The translations under genes and the position numbers were made by a program. A DNA stretch of 64,000 bases from VAZQ01 sp963835165 (GTDB taxonomy: Bacteria; Pseudomonadota; Alphaproteobacteria; Rhizobiales; Xanthobacteraceae): positions 1-64,000 of the forward strand of contig CAWIGD010000067.1 in NCBI GenBank assembly GCA_963835165.1, in the 5' to 3' direction. A model generated the notes under the pieces. It was not told the DNA's origin and made no database searches. It saw nothing but the letters and a program-made list of their open reading frames with translations. Numbering within the stretch: position 1 is the stretch's first letter; each line of letters opens with the position of its first letter. This document shows, one piece after another, positions 43,603-53,474 of the stretch.

Positions 43603-44439
43603 CTATTCTCCATCAGCTGTCTGCGCGGACCGCGCGGGTGCCGCAGGGGGAGCCTCCGGCCGCCGCAACGGGGGGCTCGCCGGCGGCGCCCATGCCTTCA
43701 TGTCCTCGTAGCGCTTGGCGTAGCGGTAAAATGTCCCTTCGAAATTTCCCAGCGCGATGACGAAACCCGCCCAGCCGTCCCGATAGCCGTGCTTGAGCAG
43801 GTAGTGCTTGAGAAATGCCCATACGCCGTGCCCGACCGCGCCCGCCATCGACACGCGCTTGCCCGCGAGCTTTTGCACGCCGAGCGAGGAGTAGCGGTTC
43901 ATCTTGCTGATGACTTCCGCGAGGTTGCGAAATGGGATCTGCCAGATGGCGTTTTGCAATCGTCCGAGCGGCCGTTGCGTCAGGAGCTCGTAGCCTTCAT
44001 GGACGGGATCGTTGTCGTAGCGCATCGCGTCCTTGCGGAAGAGTTGCGGCTGGCGAAAATTCGGATACCAACCCGAGCCTTTGATCCAGCGCCCCATCAT
44101 ATAATTGCGGCGCGGCACGAGATACGCATCGTGCGCAGGCGTAGACGACAGGATCGAAAGAATCTCGTCGCGGACCTCAGGCGTGCAGCGCTCGTCGGAA
44201 TCGAGGCTGAATATCCACTCGTGCCGGCATTCGGCGATGGCGCGATTACGCAGGTCGCCGAATCCATCGAAAGGGATTTGCACGACCCGAGCTCCCAGGC
44301 CTTGCGCGATCTCGGCCGTGCGGTCGGTGCTGCCGGAATCCGCCACCACGATCTCGTCGGCCCAAAGCACGCTCGACACCGCGTCCGCGATTTTTTCGGC
44401 CTCGTTGAAAGCGAGGATGTAGGCCGATATTCGGTGCAT
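43603..44439 (-). CDS. GT2 glycosyltransferase, WaaE/KdtX-like
   Basis: The 278-residue glycosyltransferase has an N-terminal GT-A fold: ISAYILAFNEAEKIADAVSS, then IVVADSGSTDRTAEIAQGLG, the LDSDERCTPEVRDEIL DxD region and RQPQLFRKDAMRYDNDPVHE. This pattern is that of WaaE-type LPS core enzymes that transfer glucose to heptose I. GAGG lies close to the chosen ATG at 44439; the open frame further upstream would overlap the divergent gene. The C-terminus is Pro/Ala-rich. Confidence 0.86.
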   Translation of the reverse strand: MHRISAYILAFNEAEKIADAVSSVLWADEIVVADSGSTDRTAEIAQGLGARVVQIPFDGFGDLRNRAIAECRHEWIFSLDSDERCTPEVRDEILSILSSTPAHDAYLVPRRNYMMGRWIKGSGWYPNFRQPQLFRKDAMRYDNDPVHEGYELLTQRPLGRLQNAIWQIPFRNLAEVISKMNRYSSLGVQKLAGKRVSMAGAVGHGVWAFLKHYLLKHGYRDGWAGFVIALGNFEGTFYRYAKRYEDMKAWAPPASPPLRRPEAPPAAPARSAQTADGE

Positions 44440-44500
44440 GGTTCCTCGTTGTTGAGCCGCGGCGCGGCGCACGCTATCACAGCGCCGCAAGGCATGCAGA

Positions 44501-45400
44501 ATGAAAGTCCGGAGCGGCAGCAACGTGCCTGATCTCATCTCGGTCATTATCACGACTTACGATCGCGAGGATGCGCTCGATGCGGTCCTGGGAGCGTTGT
44601 CGCGTCAGAGCGATCGCGGCTTCGAAGTCGTGATCGCGGATGACGGCTCCGGCCCGGGGACCGCGGCCCTGTTGGAGCGCTGGCGGCCCCGGCTCGGCGT
44701 TTCGCTCGGCCATGTGTGGCAGCTGAACCGCGGGTTTCGCGCCGCCGAAATCCGCAACCGCGCCCTGCTTACCGCCCGGGGCGACTATTGCATCTTTCTC
44801 GACGGCGATTGCATCGCGCCGACGGACTTCATTGCGACACATCGCAAACTGGCCGAGCCAGGATGGTTCGTCACCGGCAACCGCGTACTCCTTTCTCCGG
44901 CACTGACCGCTGCGGTGTTGCGGGACGGATTGCACCCGGAGGCATGGGGTCTTTCCCGCTGGCTGGCGCATCGGATGCGCGGGGGGGTCAATCGGCTTGC
45001 GGGCGTGCTGCGGTTGCCGCTGGGACCTTTGCGCAAGCTCCGGGCCCGACATTGGCGAGGGGCGCGTTCCTGCAATCTTGCGGTGTGGCGGTCCGATCTG
45101 GATCGGATCGACGGCTTCGACGCCAGCTTCAGCGGCTGGGGCCGCGAGGACTCCGATTTGCTGGTTCGCCTGCTGCATTGCGGGCTGGGTCGCAAGGATG
45201 GGCGCTTTGCGACCGGAGTCATTCATCTGTGGCACCGCCAAGCCGATCGTGCGCAATTGGCCGCCAACGATGCGCGGCTTGACGCCGTGCTGCATAGCGA
45301 CCATACGCGCGCGCAACGCGGCCTGTCGGCGTTACGCGCAGCCGCCGAGGCCGGTGAAAATGACCGCGAAAACGACCACCATGCCCCAGCGCAATCTTAA
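44501..45400 (+). CDS. GT2 glycosyltransferase
   Basis: The 299-residue GT-A enzyme has LISVIITTYDREDALDAVLG, VVIADDGSGPGTAALLERW, the DxD in CIFLDGDCIAPTDF and the acceptor-domain segment FDASFSGWGREDSDLLVRLL. The last is like the C-terminal galactosyltransferase (Glyco_transf_7C) motif. It is divergent from the WaaE-like gene by 61 bp and overlaps the ligase gene downstream by 41 bp. Probable role: LPS core or O-unit sugar transfer. Confidence 0.87.
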   Translation: MKVRSGSNVPDLISVIITTYDREDALDAVLGALSRQSDRGFEVVIADDGSGPGTAALLERWRPRLGVSLGHVWQLNRGFRAAEIRNRALLTARGDYCIFLDGDCIAPTDFIATHRKLAEPGWFVTGNRVLLSPALTAAVLRDGLHPEAWGLSRWLAHRMRGGVNRLAGVLRLPLGPLRKLRARHWRGARSCNLAVWRSDLDRIDGFDASFSGWGREDSDLLVRLLHCGLGRKDGRFATGVIHLWHRQADRAQLAANDARLDAVLHSDHTRAQRGLSALRAAAEAGENDRENDHHAPAQS

Positions 45401-46631
45401 ATCAAACGTCATGACTGCGGCCATTCACGCGCCCCGGCTCGGCCAGATCGCCGACGGTCTCGCGGCCGCGGTCGCGGTGTCGCTGCCTTGGTCGACCTCC
45501 GCGACCAGTATCTTGATCGTGCTCTGGATCATTGCGGTTGTTCCGACACTCGATATCGTCTCGGTGCGGCGTGAACTCGTGTCGGCGGCCGGTGGCCTGC
45601 CGGTCCTGCTGTGGGCGCTCGGTGTGGTCGGCATGCTGTGGGCGGACGTCAGCTGGAGCGAACGCATCGCGGGGCTGAGCGGATTCCACAAGCTGCTTCT
45701 CGTTCCATTGCTGCTCGCGCAATTCCGCCGCTCCCAGCACGCGAATTGGGTGATCCTGGGCTTTCTCGCTTCATCCTTGGTGTTGCTGGTCGTCTCGTGG
45801 GCCCTGGTGCTCACGCCCGGGCTGTCATGGCGGGGCCGGGAGTTGGGCGTGCCGGTGAAGAACTACATCCTGCAGAGCGCGATCTTTGCTATTTGCGCAT
45901 TCGGGCTGTTCGGGCAAGCCGCCGAGCTATGGCGCACGCGCACGCGTCTCGCCCTGATGCTTCTCGTTCTGGCGGCGGCATTCATTGCCAATATCGGCTA
46001 TGTGGCCACGGCGCGTACCACCCTCGTGGTCGTGGCGGTGATGCTCGTGCTGTTCGGGCTGCGGCAGTTCGGCTGGAAAGGCGCGATCGGCGCCGGCCTG
46101 GTCGGCGGCATGGTGGCCGGCGCAGTGTGGATGTCCTCGCCTTATCTGCGCGCGCGCGTGTCGGTGGCGGTGGAACAGGTGCGCACCTATGGCGCCAGCG
46201 ACGTCAACACCCCGGTCGGGTTGCGCCTCGAATATTGGAGGAAATCGCTCGCCTTGATCGCCGAAGCACCCGCCATCGGGCATGGGACAGGAACGATTCC
46301 CGAGCTGTTTCGGCGCGACGCGACCGTCGAAACCATCCCGGCGCTCATAACAACCAACCCGCACAGCCAGATCCTGACGGTGGCGGTCCAGCTCGGCGTC
46401 CTCGGCACCGTCGTCCTGATCGCGATGTGGACCGCCCATCTCGCGCTGTTTCGCGATGGGTCGCTGATCGCGTGGTTCGGGCTCGTCCTCGTGACCTACA
46501 ACATCGTGTCCTCGTTGTTCAATTCGCATTTGTTCGACTTCGGTCAAGGGTGGCTCTACGTATTCGGCGTCGGTCTCACTGGCGGAGTGGTGCTACGCGG
46601 CGCGGCGACCGAGGCCGGGGGCAAGCCATGA
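45360..46631 (+). CDS. waaL: O-antigen ligase (WaaL/Wzy_C family)
   Basis: The 423-residue membrane protein has about ten hydrophobic segments and one large periplasmic loop containing RLEYWRKSLALIAEAPAIGH and TNPHSQILTVAVQLGVLG. The His in NPHS and the preceding Arg-rich loop are typical of Wzy_C enzymes that ligate O-antigen to lipid A-core (or polymerise O-units). The ATG at 45360, inside the previous gene, has GAGG nine bases upstream; ATGs at 45381 and 45411 are alternatives. The stop overlaps the next gene by 4 bp. Confidence 0.85.
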   Translation: MTAKTTTMPQRNLKSNVMTAAIHAPRLGQIADGLAAAVAVSLPWSTSATSILIVLWIIAVVPTLDIVSVRRELVSAAGGLPVLLWALGVVGMLWADVSWSERIAGLSGFHKLLLVPLLLAQFRRSQHANWVILGFLASSLVLLVVSWALVLTPGLSWRGRELGVPVKNYILQSAIFAICAFGLFGQAAELWRTRTRLALMLLVLAAAFIANIGYVATARTTLVVVAVMLVLFGLRQFGWKGAIGAGLVGGMVAGAVWMSSPYLRARVSVAVEQVRTYGASDVNTPVGLRLEYWRKSLALIAEAPAIGHGTGTIPELFRRDATVETIPALITTNPHSQILTVAVQLGVLGTVVLIAMWTAHLALFRDGSLIAWFGLVLVTYNIVSSLFNSHLFDFGQGWLYVFGVGLTGGVVLRGAATEAGGKP

Positions 46632-47062
46632 GCGCGCGCGCGAGTATCCCACAAGATGTTCTGGTGCCGATCTCGGTCGGCGAATTGATCGACAAGATCG
46701 TGATCCTGGAAATAAAGTCGGAGCGCATCAAGAATGCGAACCAGCTCGCGAATATCGCCAATGAGCTCGGCGCCTTGCGGGCCGTGCGCCTTGGTGACGT
46801 GGATCGGGCGCGGCTCGACGCGCTCAGCGCCGAGCTCAAGCGGGTGAACGCAAAGCTGTGGGACGTCGAGGATTCGATCCGCGAATGCGATGCGCGCGGC
46901 GATTTCGGCGATGATTTCATCGAGCTCGCGCGCGCCGTTTATCGATTCAACGACGAACGCGCCCGGCTGAAGAAGGCGATCAACGTCGAGTCGGGTTCGC
47001 GCCTCGTCGAGGAAAAGTCCTACAAGTCGTTCCAGCGCGAAGACCCTGGGCAAAGCGGCTGA
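46628..47062 (+). CDS. DUF6165-family protein, LPS-locus associated
   Basis: The 144-residue soluble protein is largely helical: VLVPISVGELIDKIVILEIK, SERIKNANQLANIANELGAL, AELKRVNAKLWDVEDSIREC, FNDERARLKKAINVESGSRL. This matches the DUF6165 pattern often found beside LPS glycosyltransferase genes. Its function is not known. The ATG overlaps the ligase stop (ATGA), so it is co-translated with it, and a GT9 gene follows after 30 bp. Confidence 0.8.
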   Translation: MSARASIPQDVLVPISVGELIDKIVILEIKSERIKNANQLANIANELGALRAVRLGDVDRARLDALSAELKRVNAKLWDVEDSIRECDARGDFGDDFIELARAVYRFNDERARLKKAINVESGSRLVEEKSYKSFQREDPGQSG

Positions 47063-47092
47063 CCGGATGGGTCCGCGCCGCCGAATGTCGCC

Positions 47093-48184
47093 ATGACGAG
47101 CATTGATCTGCCCGAGCGCCCGCGCATTCTGGTCGTCACGTTACGGCGCCTCGGTGACGTGCTGCTCACCACGCCGCTCGTGCGCACGATCCGGCGAGGT
47201 TTTCCGCAGGCCAGGCTCGAGGTCCTCGTATTCCGCGGCAGCGAGCGCATCCTCAAAGGCAACCCGGACATCGACAATGTGATCACCATCCCCGAGCGGC
47301 CGTCGGCCGGGGAAACGCTCGCTTTGGTTCGCCGCCTGTGGCGGCGCTACGATCTGGCTGTGACCACGCAGGCCGGCGACCGGCCTACCTTCTACGCGGT
47401 CGTGGCGGGGCGCCGGCGGGCTGGGCTGATACCGCATGTGGGCGAAACCGGTGCGTGGTGGAAGCGTCATGCGCACCACATCCCTGTCGCAGCCGAACCG
47501 GACCGCCACCGGGTCACCCAGCTTCTGGCGCTCGCGAGCGCGCTCGGTCTCGAGCATGCGCCCGACATCGTTTGTCCGCAGGGCTCATCGGCCGCCGAGG
47601 TCGCCCCGCCGGGACCCTACGCCGTCGTGCATGCCAACCCGTTCTATCGCTATAAGCGCTGGAACGATCTCGGCTGGCGCGGCCTGGCCCGCGGGCTTGC
47701 CCAGCGCGGGCTGGCGGTCGTCGCGACCGAAGGACGTGATCCGGCCGAGCGCGCGTATGTGGACGCCCTGTGGGACCCCGCCGGGCCGCCGGTTGTCCGC
47801 GAACGCGGGCGCCTCGATTGGGCAGGCCTGACCGCGCTCCTGCGGGGTGCGGCGGTCTATATCGGACCCGATACGTCCATGACCCATCTCGCCGCCGGCA
47901 GCGGCTGCCCGACCATTGCGCTTTACGGGCCGACCAGCCCGCGGCTGATCGGTCCTTGGCCCGTCGGTGGTCTTTCCGCCCCCTGGGATCACGCCGGGAC
48001 GATCCAGAACCGCAACAATGTCTGGGTGGTACAGAACCCGCTGCCCTGCCTGCCGTGCGAGCAGCTCGGGTGTGAACGCCATCTCGACAGCTACAGCCGC
48101 TGCCTCGACGAACTCTCGGCCGGAGCGGTCCTGATCGCGGTCGATCAGGCGCTGGGCCGGCTACCCGGACGCGCGTCGGTATAA
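47093..48184 (+). CDS. GT9 heptosyltransferase-like protein (WaaQ type)
   Basis: The 363-residue third GT9 enzyme in the window has RILVVTLRRLGDVLLTTPLV at the start, YAVVHANPFYRYKRWNDLGW in the middle and YIGPDTSMTHLAAGSGCPTI with ALYGPTSPRLIGP at the donor site. It is followed by the Cys-containing NPLPCLPCEQLGCERHL. The RRLGDVLLTTP start is typical of heptosyltransferase III and related core enzymes. A branch heptose on the inner core is plausible; another sugar cannot be ruled out. Confidence 0.86.
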   Translation: MTSIDLPERPRILVVTLRRLGDVLLTTPLVRTIRRGFPQARLEVLVFRGSERILKGNPDIDNVITIPERPSAGETLALVRRLWRRYDLAVTTQAGDRPTFYAVVAGRRRAGLIPHVGETGAWWKRHAHHIPVAAEPDRHRVTQLLALASALGLEHAPDIVCPQGSSAAEVAPPGPYAVVHANPFYRYKRWNDLGWRGLARGLAQRGLAVVATEGRDPAERAYVDALWDPAGPPVVRERGRLDWAGLTALLRGAAVYIGPDTSMTHLAAGSGCPTIALYGPTSPRLIGPWPVGGLSAPWDHAGTIQNRNNVWVVQNPLPCLPCEQLGCERHLDSYSRCLDELSAGAVLIAVDQALGRLPGRASV

Positions 48185-48198
48185 GTCACGCATGTCGC

Positions 48199-48588
48199 CT
48201 ATGTGCCGGGCTTCTTCGCGGCGGTGGCAGTCTCGAGCCGGGTGTAGGTCTCTTTGTGACACTGGTCGATGACGATGCCGCCGCGCCAATCGATGACCTT
48301 GTCGCCCTGAATGAAAACCGCGTAGTGCTGCGAGGTCCCCCCCGCGGCAACCTTGAGACACGTCACCCAGGCGGGACCTTTGAGGTGATCGACCAGCCGC
48401 ACGCCGGAAATTTCTACATCGCCGAGCAGGGGCTGGGTCGGGAAAATAAGCTTGATGTTTTCAGCGACGATGCGGCGATAGTTTGGCTGCGCCAACTCCG
48501 GCCCGGGAGCGGGTGCCCAGTTCTGAACGATCTCGCTGCCGGAGCAGCCGCCCAGGGCCACCGCAAGGGCTAGTACAAATGCACGCAC
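48199..48588 (-). CDS. putative lipoprotein
   Basis: The 129-residue product starts at a GTG and has a lipoprotein signal, MRAFVLALAVALGGCSGSE, with lipobox LGGC (Cys15). The mature part (NYRRIVAENIKLIFPTQPLL, AWVTCLKVAAGGTSQHYAVF, VIDWRGGIVIDQCHKETYTR) has two further Cys that could pair. It would be an envelope protein of unknown role. It converges with the GT9 gene, 14 bp apart. The promoter side is the 280-bp spacer before the CapD-type gene, which holds nothing else I can identify. Confidence 0.7.
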   Translation of the reverse strand: MRAFVLALAVALGGCSGSEIVQNWAPAPGPELAQPNYRRIVAENIKLIFPTQPLLGDVEISGVRLVDHLKGPAWVTCLKVAAGGTSQHYAVFIQGDKVIDWRGGIVIDQCHKETYTRLETATAAKKPGT

Positions 48589-48869
48589 CGCAGATCTATT
48601 CCTGTTGCCGACCGTTTCGTTCTTCTGATCACCCGTGATCGCAGATTGCAGCTAGCCCGGCGAAGCGGAAGGCCGATATTGCCGAGAAGGGAGCTCAAGT
48701 TGCCTCATGGGCACTGTTAGGCAGTCGTGCCCGCCGCAGTTGACCATAAGATTCAGAATGCGGCTATTGATTGGTGCCGGACCTTGGCCCGGCCGCGGGA
48801 GGTAGCGCGTGCGCTCAAACGCCGGTATTGATGGCCTTTAATGCCGCGCTGGGCGGCGATATCGGGACA

Positions 48870-50783
48870 ATGATTCGCCTTTCAACCTTCACGCCGCGCA
48901 TGTGGCTCATTCTGGCGCACGATCTGCTCGCCACGGCGGCGGCGGTTGTCGCCAGCTTTTTCATTCGGTTTGAGGAAGACGGGCTTACCCAGCGTTGGCG
49001 CCTGCTGGTCATTCTGCTGCCCGCTTTCCTGGTCTATTCCGGTCTCGTTTACGTCTTTTCCGGGCTCTACAAGGCGAAGTGGCGGTTCACCTCGCTGCCC
49101 GATCTCTTCAACATCGTGCGCGCCGCGACCGTGCTGGCGGTGACGCTTCTCGCGCTCGATTACGTTCTCTTGTCTCCCAATTTCTACGGTACGTTTTTCT
49201 TCGGCAAGATCACGATCGTTCTGTACTGGGTACTGCAGATCGCATTTCTGTCCGGTCCGCGCATCACTTACCGCTATTTCCGCTACACCCGCACGCTGCA
49301 GCGCGCCAAGGAGGCCGATTCGACGCCGATGCTGGTGGTTGGGCGAACCGCCGACGCCGATGTGCTGCTGCGCGCGATCGAAAGCGGCGCGGTCACCAAA
49401 ATGCGCCCGGTGGGTATCCTGTCGCCAGCGTTGTCGGATCGCGGCCAAGCCATACGCGGTATTTCCGTGCTCGGCGAACCCGATGACATCGAGAGCGTCG
49501 TAGCCGATCTCGGTGGCCGCGGCACCAATGTGAAACGGCTCGTGCTCACGCCGAGCGCGCTCGCACCGGAAGCGAAGCCGGAAACGATACTGATGCGGGC
49601 ACGGCGTCTAGGGTTGGTCACCAGCCGGCTGCCTGCGCTCGACGAAGGCGGCGAGGCTCTGCGGCTTGCACCGGTCGATGTCGAGGATCTGCTGCTGCGC
49701 CCGCGGGTGAAAATCGACTACGGGCGTCTCGAAGGCTTCGTGCGGAATAAATCCATCATCGTGACAGGCGGCGGCGGATCCATCGGTGCGGAAATCTGCG
49801 ACCGCATCGTGACCTTCGGCGCCAGCCGCCTGCTGGTGATCGAGAACTCGGAGCCTGCCCTGCACGCGGTACTGGAGATGCTCGCGACCAAGCCGTCGCC
49901 AGCGCAGATTGAAGGCCGCCTCGCTGATGTGCGCGATCGCACCCGCATCTTCCGCCTGATGAATGACTTTCGGCCCGATATCGTGTTTCACGCCGCGGCG
50001 CTCAAGCATGTGCCGCTGCTGGAGCGCGACTGGGGGGAGGGGGTCAAGACCAACGTCTTCGGGTCGGTCAATGTCGCCGACGCCGCTGTCGCCGCCGGCG
50101 CCAGCGCCATGGTGGTGATCTCGACCGACAAGGCGATCGAGCCGGTTTCCGTGCTCGGCGCCTCGAAGCGCTTTGCCGAGATGTATTGCCAGGCGATCGA
50201 CAACGACTTGGCGCGCCGGAGCGATGGACAGAAACGGGCGATGCGATTGATCGCGGTGCGCTTCGGCAACGTGCTCGCCTCGAACGGCTCCGTAGTGCCA
50301 AAATTCAAGGCTCAGATCGAGGCTGGCGGGCCGCTCACGGTGACGCACCCTGACATGGTCCGCTACTTCATGACCATCCGGGAGGCTTGCGACCTCGTCG
50401 TCACTGCCGCAAGCCACGCCCTTGGGGCGGGGCATGCGGGTGTTGCGGTCTACGTCCTCAACATGGGTCAGCCGGTGAAGATCGTCGACCTTGCCGAGCG
50501 GATGATCCGACTCTCCGGGCTCGAACCGGGCCGAGACATCGATATCACCTTTACCGGCATCAGGCCGGGCGAGCGCCTGCACGAGATCTTGTTCGCGCGC
50601 GAGGAGCCTACAGCGCCGATCGGCATTGAAGGCATCGTCGCCGCCAAGCCGGTCAGTCCTCCGCTCGAGGCGATGCGCGGCTGGCTTGCGGCGCTGGAGC
50701 AGGGTCTCTCGCGCGAGGACCGCTCCGTGATTTTCGGCGTCCTGCACGATGCGGTGCCAGATTTTGGCGGGGAGGCGGCCTGA
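48870..50783 (+). CDS. CapD/WbpM/PglF-type nucleoside-diphosphate sugar dehydratase/epimerase
   Basis: The 637-residue membrane enzyme has four N-terminal transmembrane segments (about 1-135), a CoA-binding-like central domain (LVVGRTADADVLLRAIESG) and a C-terminal extended-SDR domain. The SDR part has IIVTGGGGSIGAEICDRI (about 296-313), AALKHVPLLERD and VISTDKAIEPVSVLGASKR. Such proteins convert UDP-GlcNAc to a 4-keto-6-deoxy sugar, the first step to bacillosamine- or FucNAc-type O-units. The start is uncertain: ATG at 48831 or a TTG at 48771 are alternatives. Confidence 0.88.
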   Translation: MIRLSTFTPRMWLILAHDLLATAAAVVASFFIRFEEDGLTQRWRLLVILLPAFLVYSGLVYVFSGLYKAKWRFTSLPDLFNIVRAATVLAVTLLALDYVLLSPNFYGTFFFGKITIVLYWVLQIAFLSGPRITYRYFRYTRTLQRAKEADSTPMLVVGRTADADVLLRAIESGAVTKMRPVGILSPALSDRGQAIRGISVLGEPDDIESVVADLGGRGTNVKRLVLTPSALAPEAKPETILMRARRLGLVTSRLPALDEGGEALRLAPVDVEDLLLRPRVKIDYGRLEGFVRNKSIIVTGGGGSIGAEICDRIVTFGASRLLVIENSEPALHAVLEMLATKPSPAQIEGRLADVRDRTRIFRLMNDFRPDIVFHAAALKHVPLLERDWGEGVKTNVFGSVNVADAAVAAGASAMVVISTDKAIEPVSVLGASKRFAEMYCQAIDNDLARRSDGQKRAMRLIAVRFGNVLASNGSVVPKFKAQIEAGGPLTVTHPDMVRYFMTIREACDLVVTAASHALGAGHAGVAVYVLNMGQPVKIVDLAERMIRLSGLEPGRDIDITFTGIRPGERLHEILFAREEPTAPIGIEGIVAAKPVSPPLEAMRGWLAALEQGLSREDRSVIFGVLHDAVPDFGGEAA

Positions 50784-50787
50784 GGCC

Positions 50788-51819
50788 TCACTGCCTGGCG
50801 CGCGTGAAAGTCAGGAGCAACCAAGCGACGATCGCGATCGCCGCTGCCAGCGCTGCAAGCGACACGGCATTGTCCCGCACCGCGACGGTGACCGCCGCAA
50901 GCGCCGCCAGCACGATATTGACCACAAAGACGTAGGCGACGATTACGGGAACGGAATATCCGTTGTCGATGGCGCGCTGATAGAAATGCTGGCGATGGGC
51001 CTGCCAGAACGGCTCGCGGTTGACCATGCGGCGGATGAGCGTGATCGTCGCATCGGCGAGATAGTAGAGCGGAAGGATAGCGGCCGCTACCAAATGGCCG
51101 TCGGCGGCGAGCCGCAGCAGGAGCCAGCCGAGCACGAGACCGATCGGCAGACTGCCCACGTCCCCAAGAAACACGCGTGCGACCGGCTTGTTGAATGGTG
51201 CGAAGCCGAGCATCGCACCAAGAAGCGCGGCCGCGACCACCGAAGGCCATGGGGCGAATGTACCGGCGAGACCGAGCAGGACGATTGCGCCAGTCACCGG
51301 TACGAGTTCGGCCACGGTCATCCAGTCAATGCCGTCCATGAAATTGACGAGGTTGACCAGCCACACCGCGCCGACAAAAAGCCCGGCGCGCTCGAGCCAC
51401 CAGGGCAGCTGCGGCAGGACTTGCAGTTGGTTCGGAAGCGCCGCGATGAGGGCGCCGACCGCAATGCACTGTATGGCAAGTCGCACTGCCGCCGACAAAG
51501 AGCGCATGTCGTCCATCGCGCCCACGACGGCCAACAGCGCGGCTGAGGCGGTCAGCGCCAGGAATTGGCCGCCTTCATTCTGCAGCAGCGCCGGTGATGC
51601 GGCCACGGCACCCCAAGCGACCACGAAGGTTGCAACCACCACCGATATCCCGCCGCCCTGCGGCGTCGGCTGGCGATGGGACGAGCGCGCGTTCGGCCGC
51701 GCCATCGCATAGCGTGCAAGCCATGGCTGCAGGAGGACCATCAGTGCTAAACTGAGGACAAGTGCAAGAAGCGCGATTGGTCCGAGGACCAAGAAGCGCC
51801 CAATGGCTTGCTCGATCAT
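50788..51819 (-). CDS. WecA/WbpL-type polyprenyl-phosphate N-acetylhexosaminyl-1-phosphate transferase
   Basis: The 343-residue, roughly ten-segment membrane enzyme initiates O-unit synthesis on undecaprenyl phosphate. Motifs in order are SHRQPTPQGGGISV, VVGAMDDMRSLS (Asp pair), NLVNFMDGIDWMT, FNKPVARVFLGDVGSLPIG and the cytoplasmic HRQHFYQRAIDNGYS, which is the WbpL/WbcO variant of the WecA His motif. It converges with the CapD-type gene with a 4-bp gap. The two adjacent enzymes would supply and load the first O-antigen sugar. Confidence 0.9.
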   Translation of the reverse strand: MIEQAIGRFLVLGPIALLALVLSLALMVLLQPWLARYAMARPNARSSHRQPTPQGGGISVVVATFVVAWGAVAASPALLQNEGGQFLALTASAALLAVVGAMDDMRSLSAAVRLAIQCIAVGALIAALPNQLQVLPQLPWWLERAGLFVGAVWLVNLVNFMDGIDWMTVAELVPVTGAIVLLGLAGTFAPWPSVVAAALLGAMLGFAPFNKPVARVFLGDVGSLPIGLVLGWLLLRLAADGHLVAAAILPLYYLADATITLIRRMVNREPFWQAHRQHFYQRAIDNGYSVPVIVAYVFVVNIVLAALAAVTVAVRDNAVSLAALAAAIAIVAWLLLTFTRARQ

Positions 51820-52034
51820 TGCTGCTGTTCGCCGAAGACCATCATCCGCACGATAGCACTGCGTACCGAGGCGTCCATCAATCGTCCCAAGCCCATGGAG
51901 CTGTTCTACACCGGGGAAGTGCTTTTGGGTCTGCGCCTTGGCCTTGCCAAGCGTGAGCGCCTGGCGCGGGTGCTGGGCAGCTCCTGTCATCTGTTCAGGC
52001 TGGTGGCGCAGCGACGGAGCATGCTTCGAGTTGC

Positions 52035-53196
52035 TCAGCCGAATTCGCGCGCGATCTGTTGTGCGGGACGTCCGGCCGTGAGTTTGGTGAGAATATCTTC
52101 GCTCCTGCGCACCATCGCCGCGAGGCCGTAGTCGGCAACAATGGAGCTCCTGACGTCGTCGCGCAGGCTCGGATCGTGCGCGAGGCGCTGTCGCAGGGAC
52201 TGCCACGCCGCGCACAACAGGTCAGGGTTCTTGGGCGGCACCACTTCGCCAGAGCTCCCCGCGATCGAACGAACATCACCGACATCCGTTGCCGCCACCG
52301 GAATGCCGCAGGCCATCGCTTCGCCGACGGCGTTGGGAAACCCTTCGCCGAAGGCCGACGCCAAGGTGGCGATGTCGAATGCGTTGTAGACCGCCTTCAT
52401 GTCGGCGATCTCGTCGGCCCATAGTACGCGATCTGCCAGTCCGAGCGAGCCCGCCAGCCGCATGAGCTCGTCGCGGTAGGTCGCCGGTCCGTGCCCGACG
52501 CACACGAAACGAACATCGGAGTCTTCCCGTGCAAACTGCGCGGCGGCGTTGAGGAGGTTGGCATGATCTTTCATCGGATCGAGCCGCGCTACACAGCCGA
52601 TAACGAACGCCTGGTCCGAAAGTCCCCAAATACGGCGCAACGCGCGTCCCGCCGCCGCATCCGGCCGCATCAGATCGGTATCGATGCCGTTCGGCACGAC
52701 CGCAATGCGATCGGCCGGCAGGCCGCGCATGATCGCATCGGCGCGCACGGCGCGCGCATTGGCGATGACGAGGTCGGCGCGCCGCGAGAGCCACGCCTCC
52801 GACCGATAGGTAAGCGCATTCAACGCATCATAGTGGCGCAATTGCATCCCGCCGGCGCGCAGCCCGAACACCAGTTTCGTCTCGACTCCCGTCGGCAGCA
52901 GCAGCGCCGCCAGCGTCGTCTGCATCGGGAGAAAGGCATAGATCACGTCAGGACATTCGCTCAGAAGCAGCCGGCGCAATCGGACGAGCGGTGCCACCAC
53001 GTGCCAACGGCTCGACTTGCCGATGGAAAGAAGGCGAACGCCGCTGTCGCCGAGCAATCCCTCGAGCGCGCCTCCCGCGTACAAGCACGGCTACCGCCAC
53101 ATCATGCCCGTGGCGCGCGAGACCGGCCGCCAGGACGGCGACTTGCCGCTGGCTTCCGCCCACGGCGAGGTCGCGAATGAGGAAGAGCACCTTCAT
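52035..53196 (-). pseudogene. GT4 glycosyltransferase, one apparent frameshift near 53085
   Basis: The full gene starts at ATG 53196 (GGAG upstream): MKVLFLIRDLAVGGSQRQVA, VLAAGLARHGHDVAVAVL, then one extra T shifts the frame, and YAGGALEGLLGDSGVRLLSI continues. With the base removed the product has 386 residues and is a standard GT-B enzyme with VPNGIDTDLMRPDA, GCVARLDPMKDHANLLNAAA and the E-x7-E region SAFGEGFPNAVGEAMACGIP. It is a paralogue of the protein at 57268-58404. Sequence error and recent inactivation are both possible. Confidence 0.82.
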
Positions 53197-53474
53197 GCAC
53201 GCTCCAGTCTCTGCAGCTTTGGCCTGCCCGGCGGCCGCGTCGCCCGCACATTCGCAATGCGCCCGAGAGGCCGGTCAACCCTTATCGATTCAACATCCCG
53301 CTTAGCACATCGTCCTTTCAAGCGACCTGCCCCTCGGCGCAGCACCGGACAGGACGCCCCCTGGAAGCCTTTGCGCGGCGGAGCCGAAATGGGCAGCCCG
53401 GGACGACCGTGCTTGCTCGCGCGTTTGATGCCGACCTATTGTTCTCCTTCGCCGCCGCCGCGAGGAGCCGCGCA

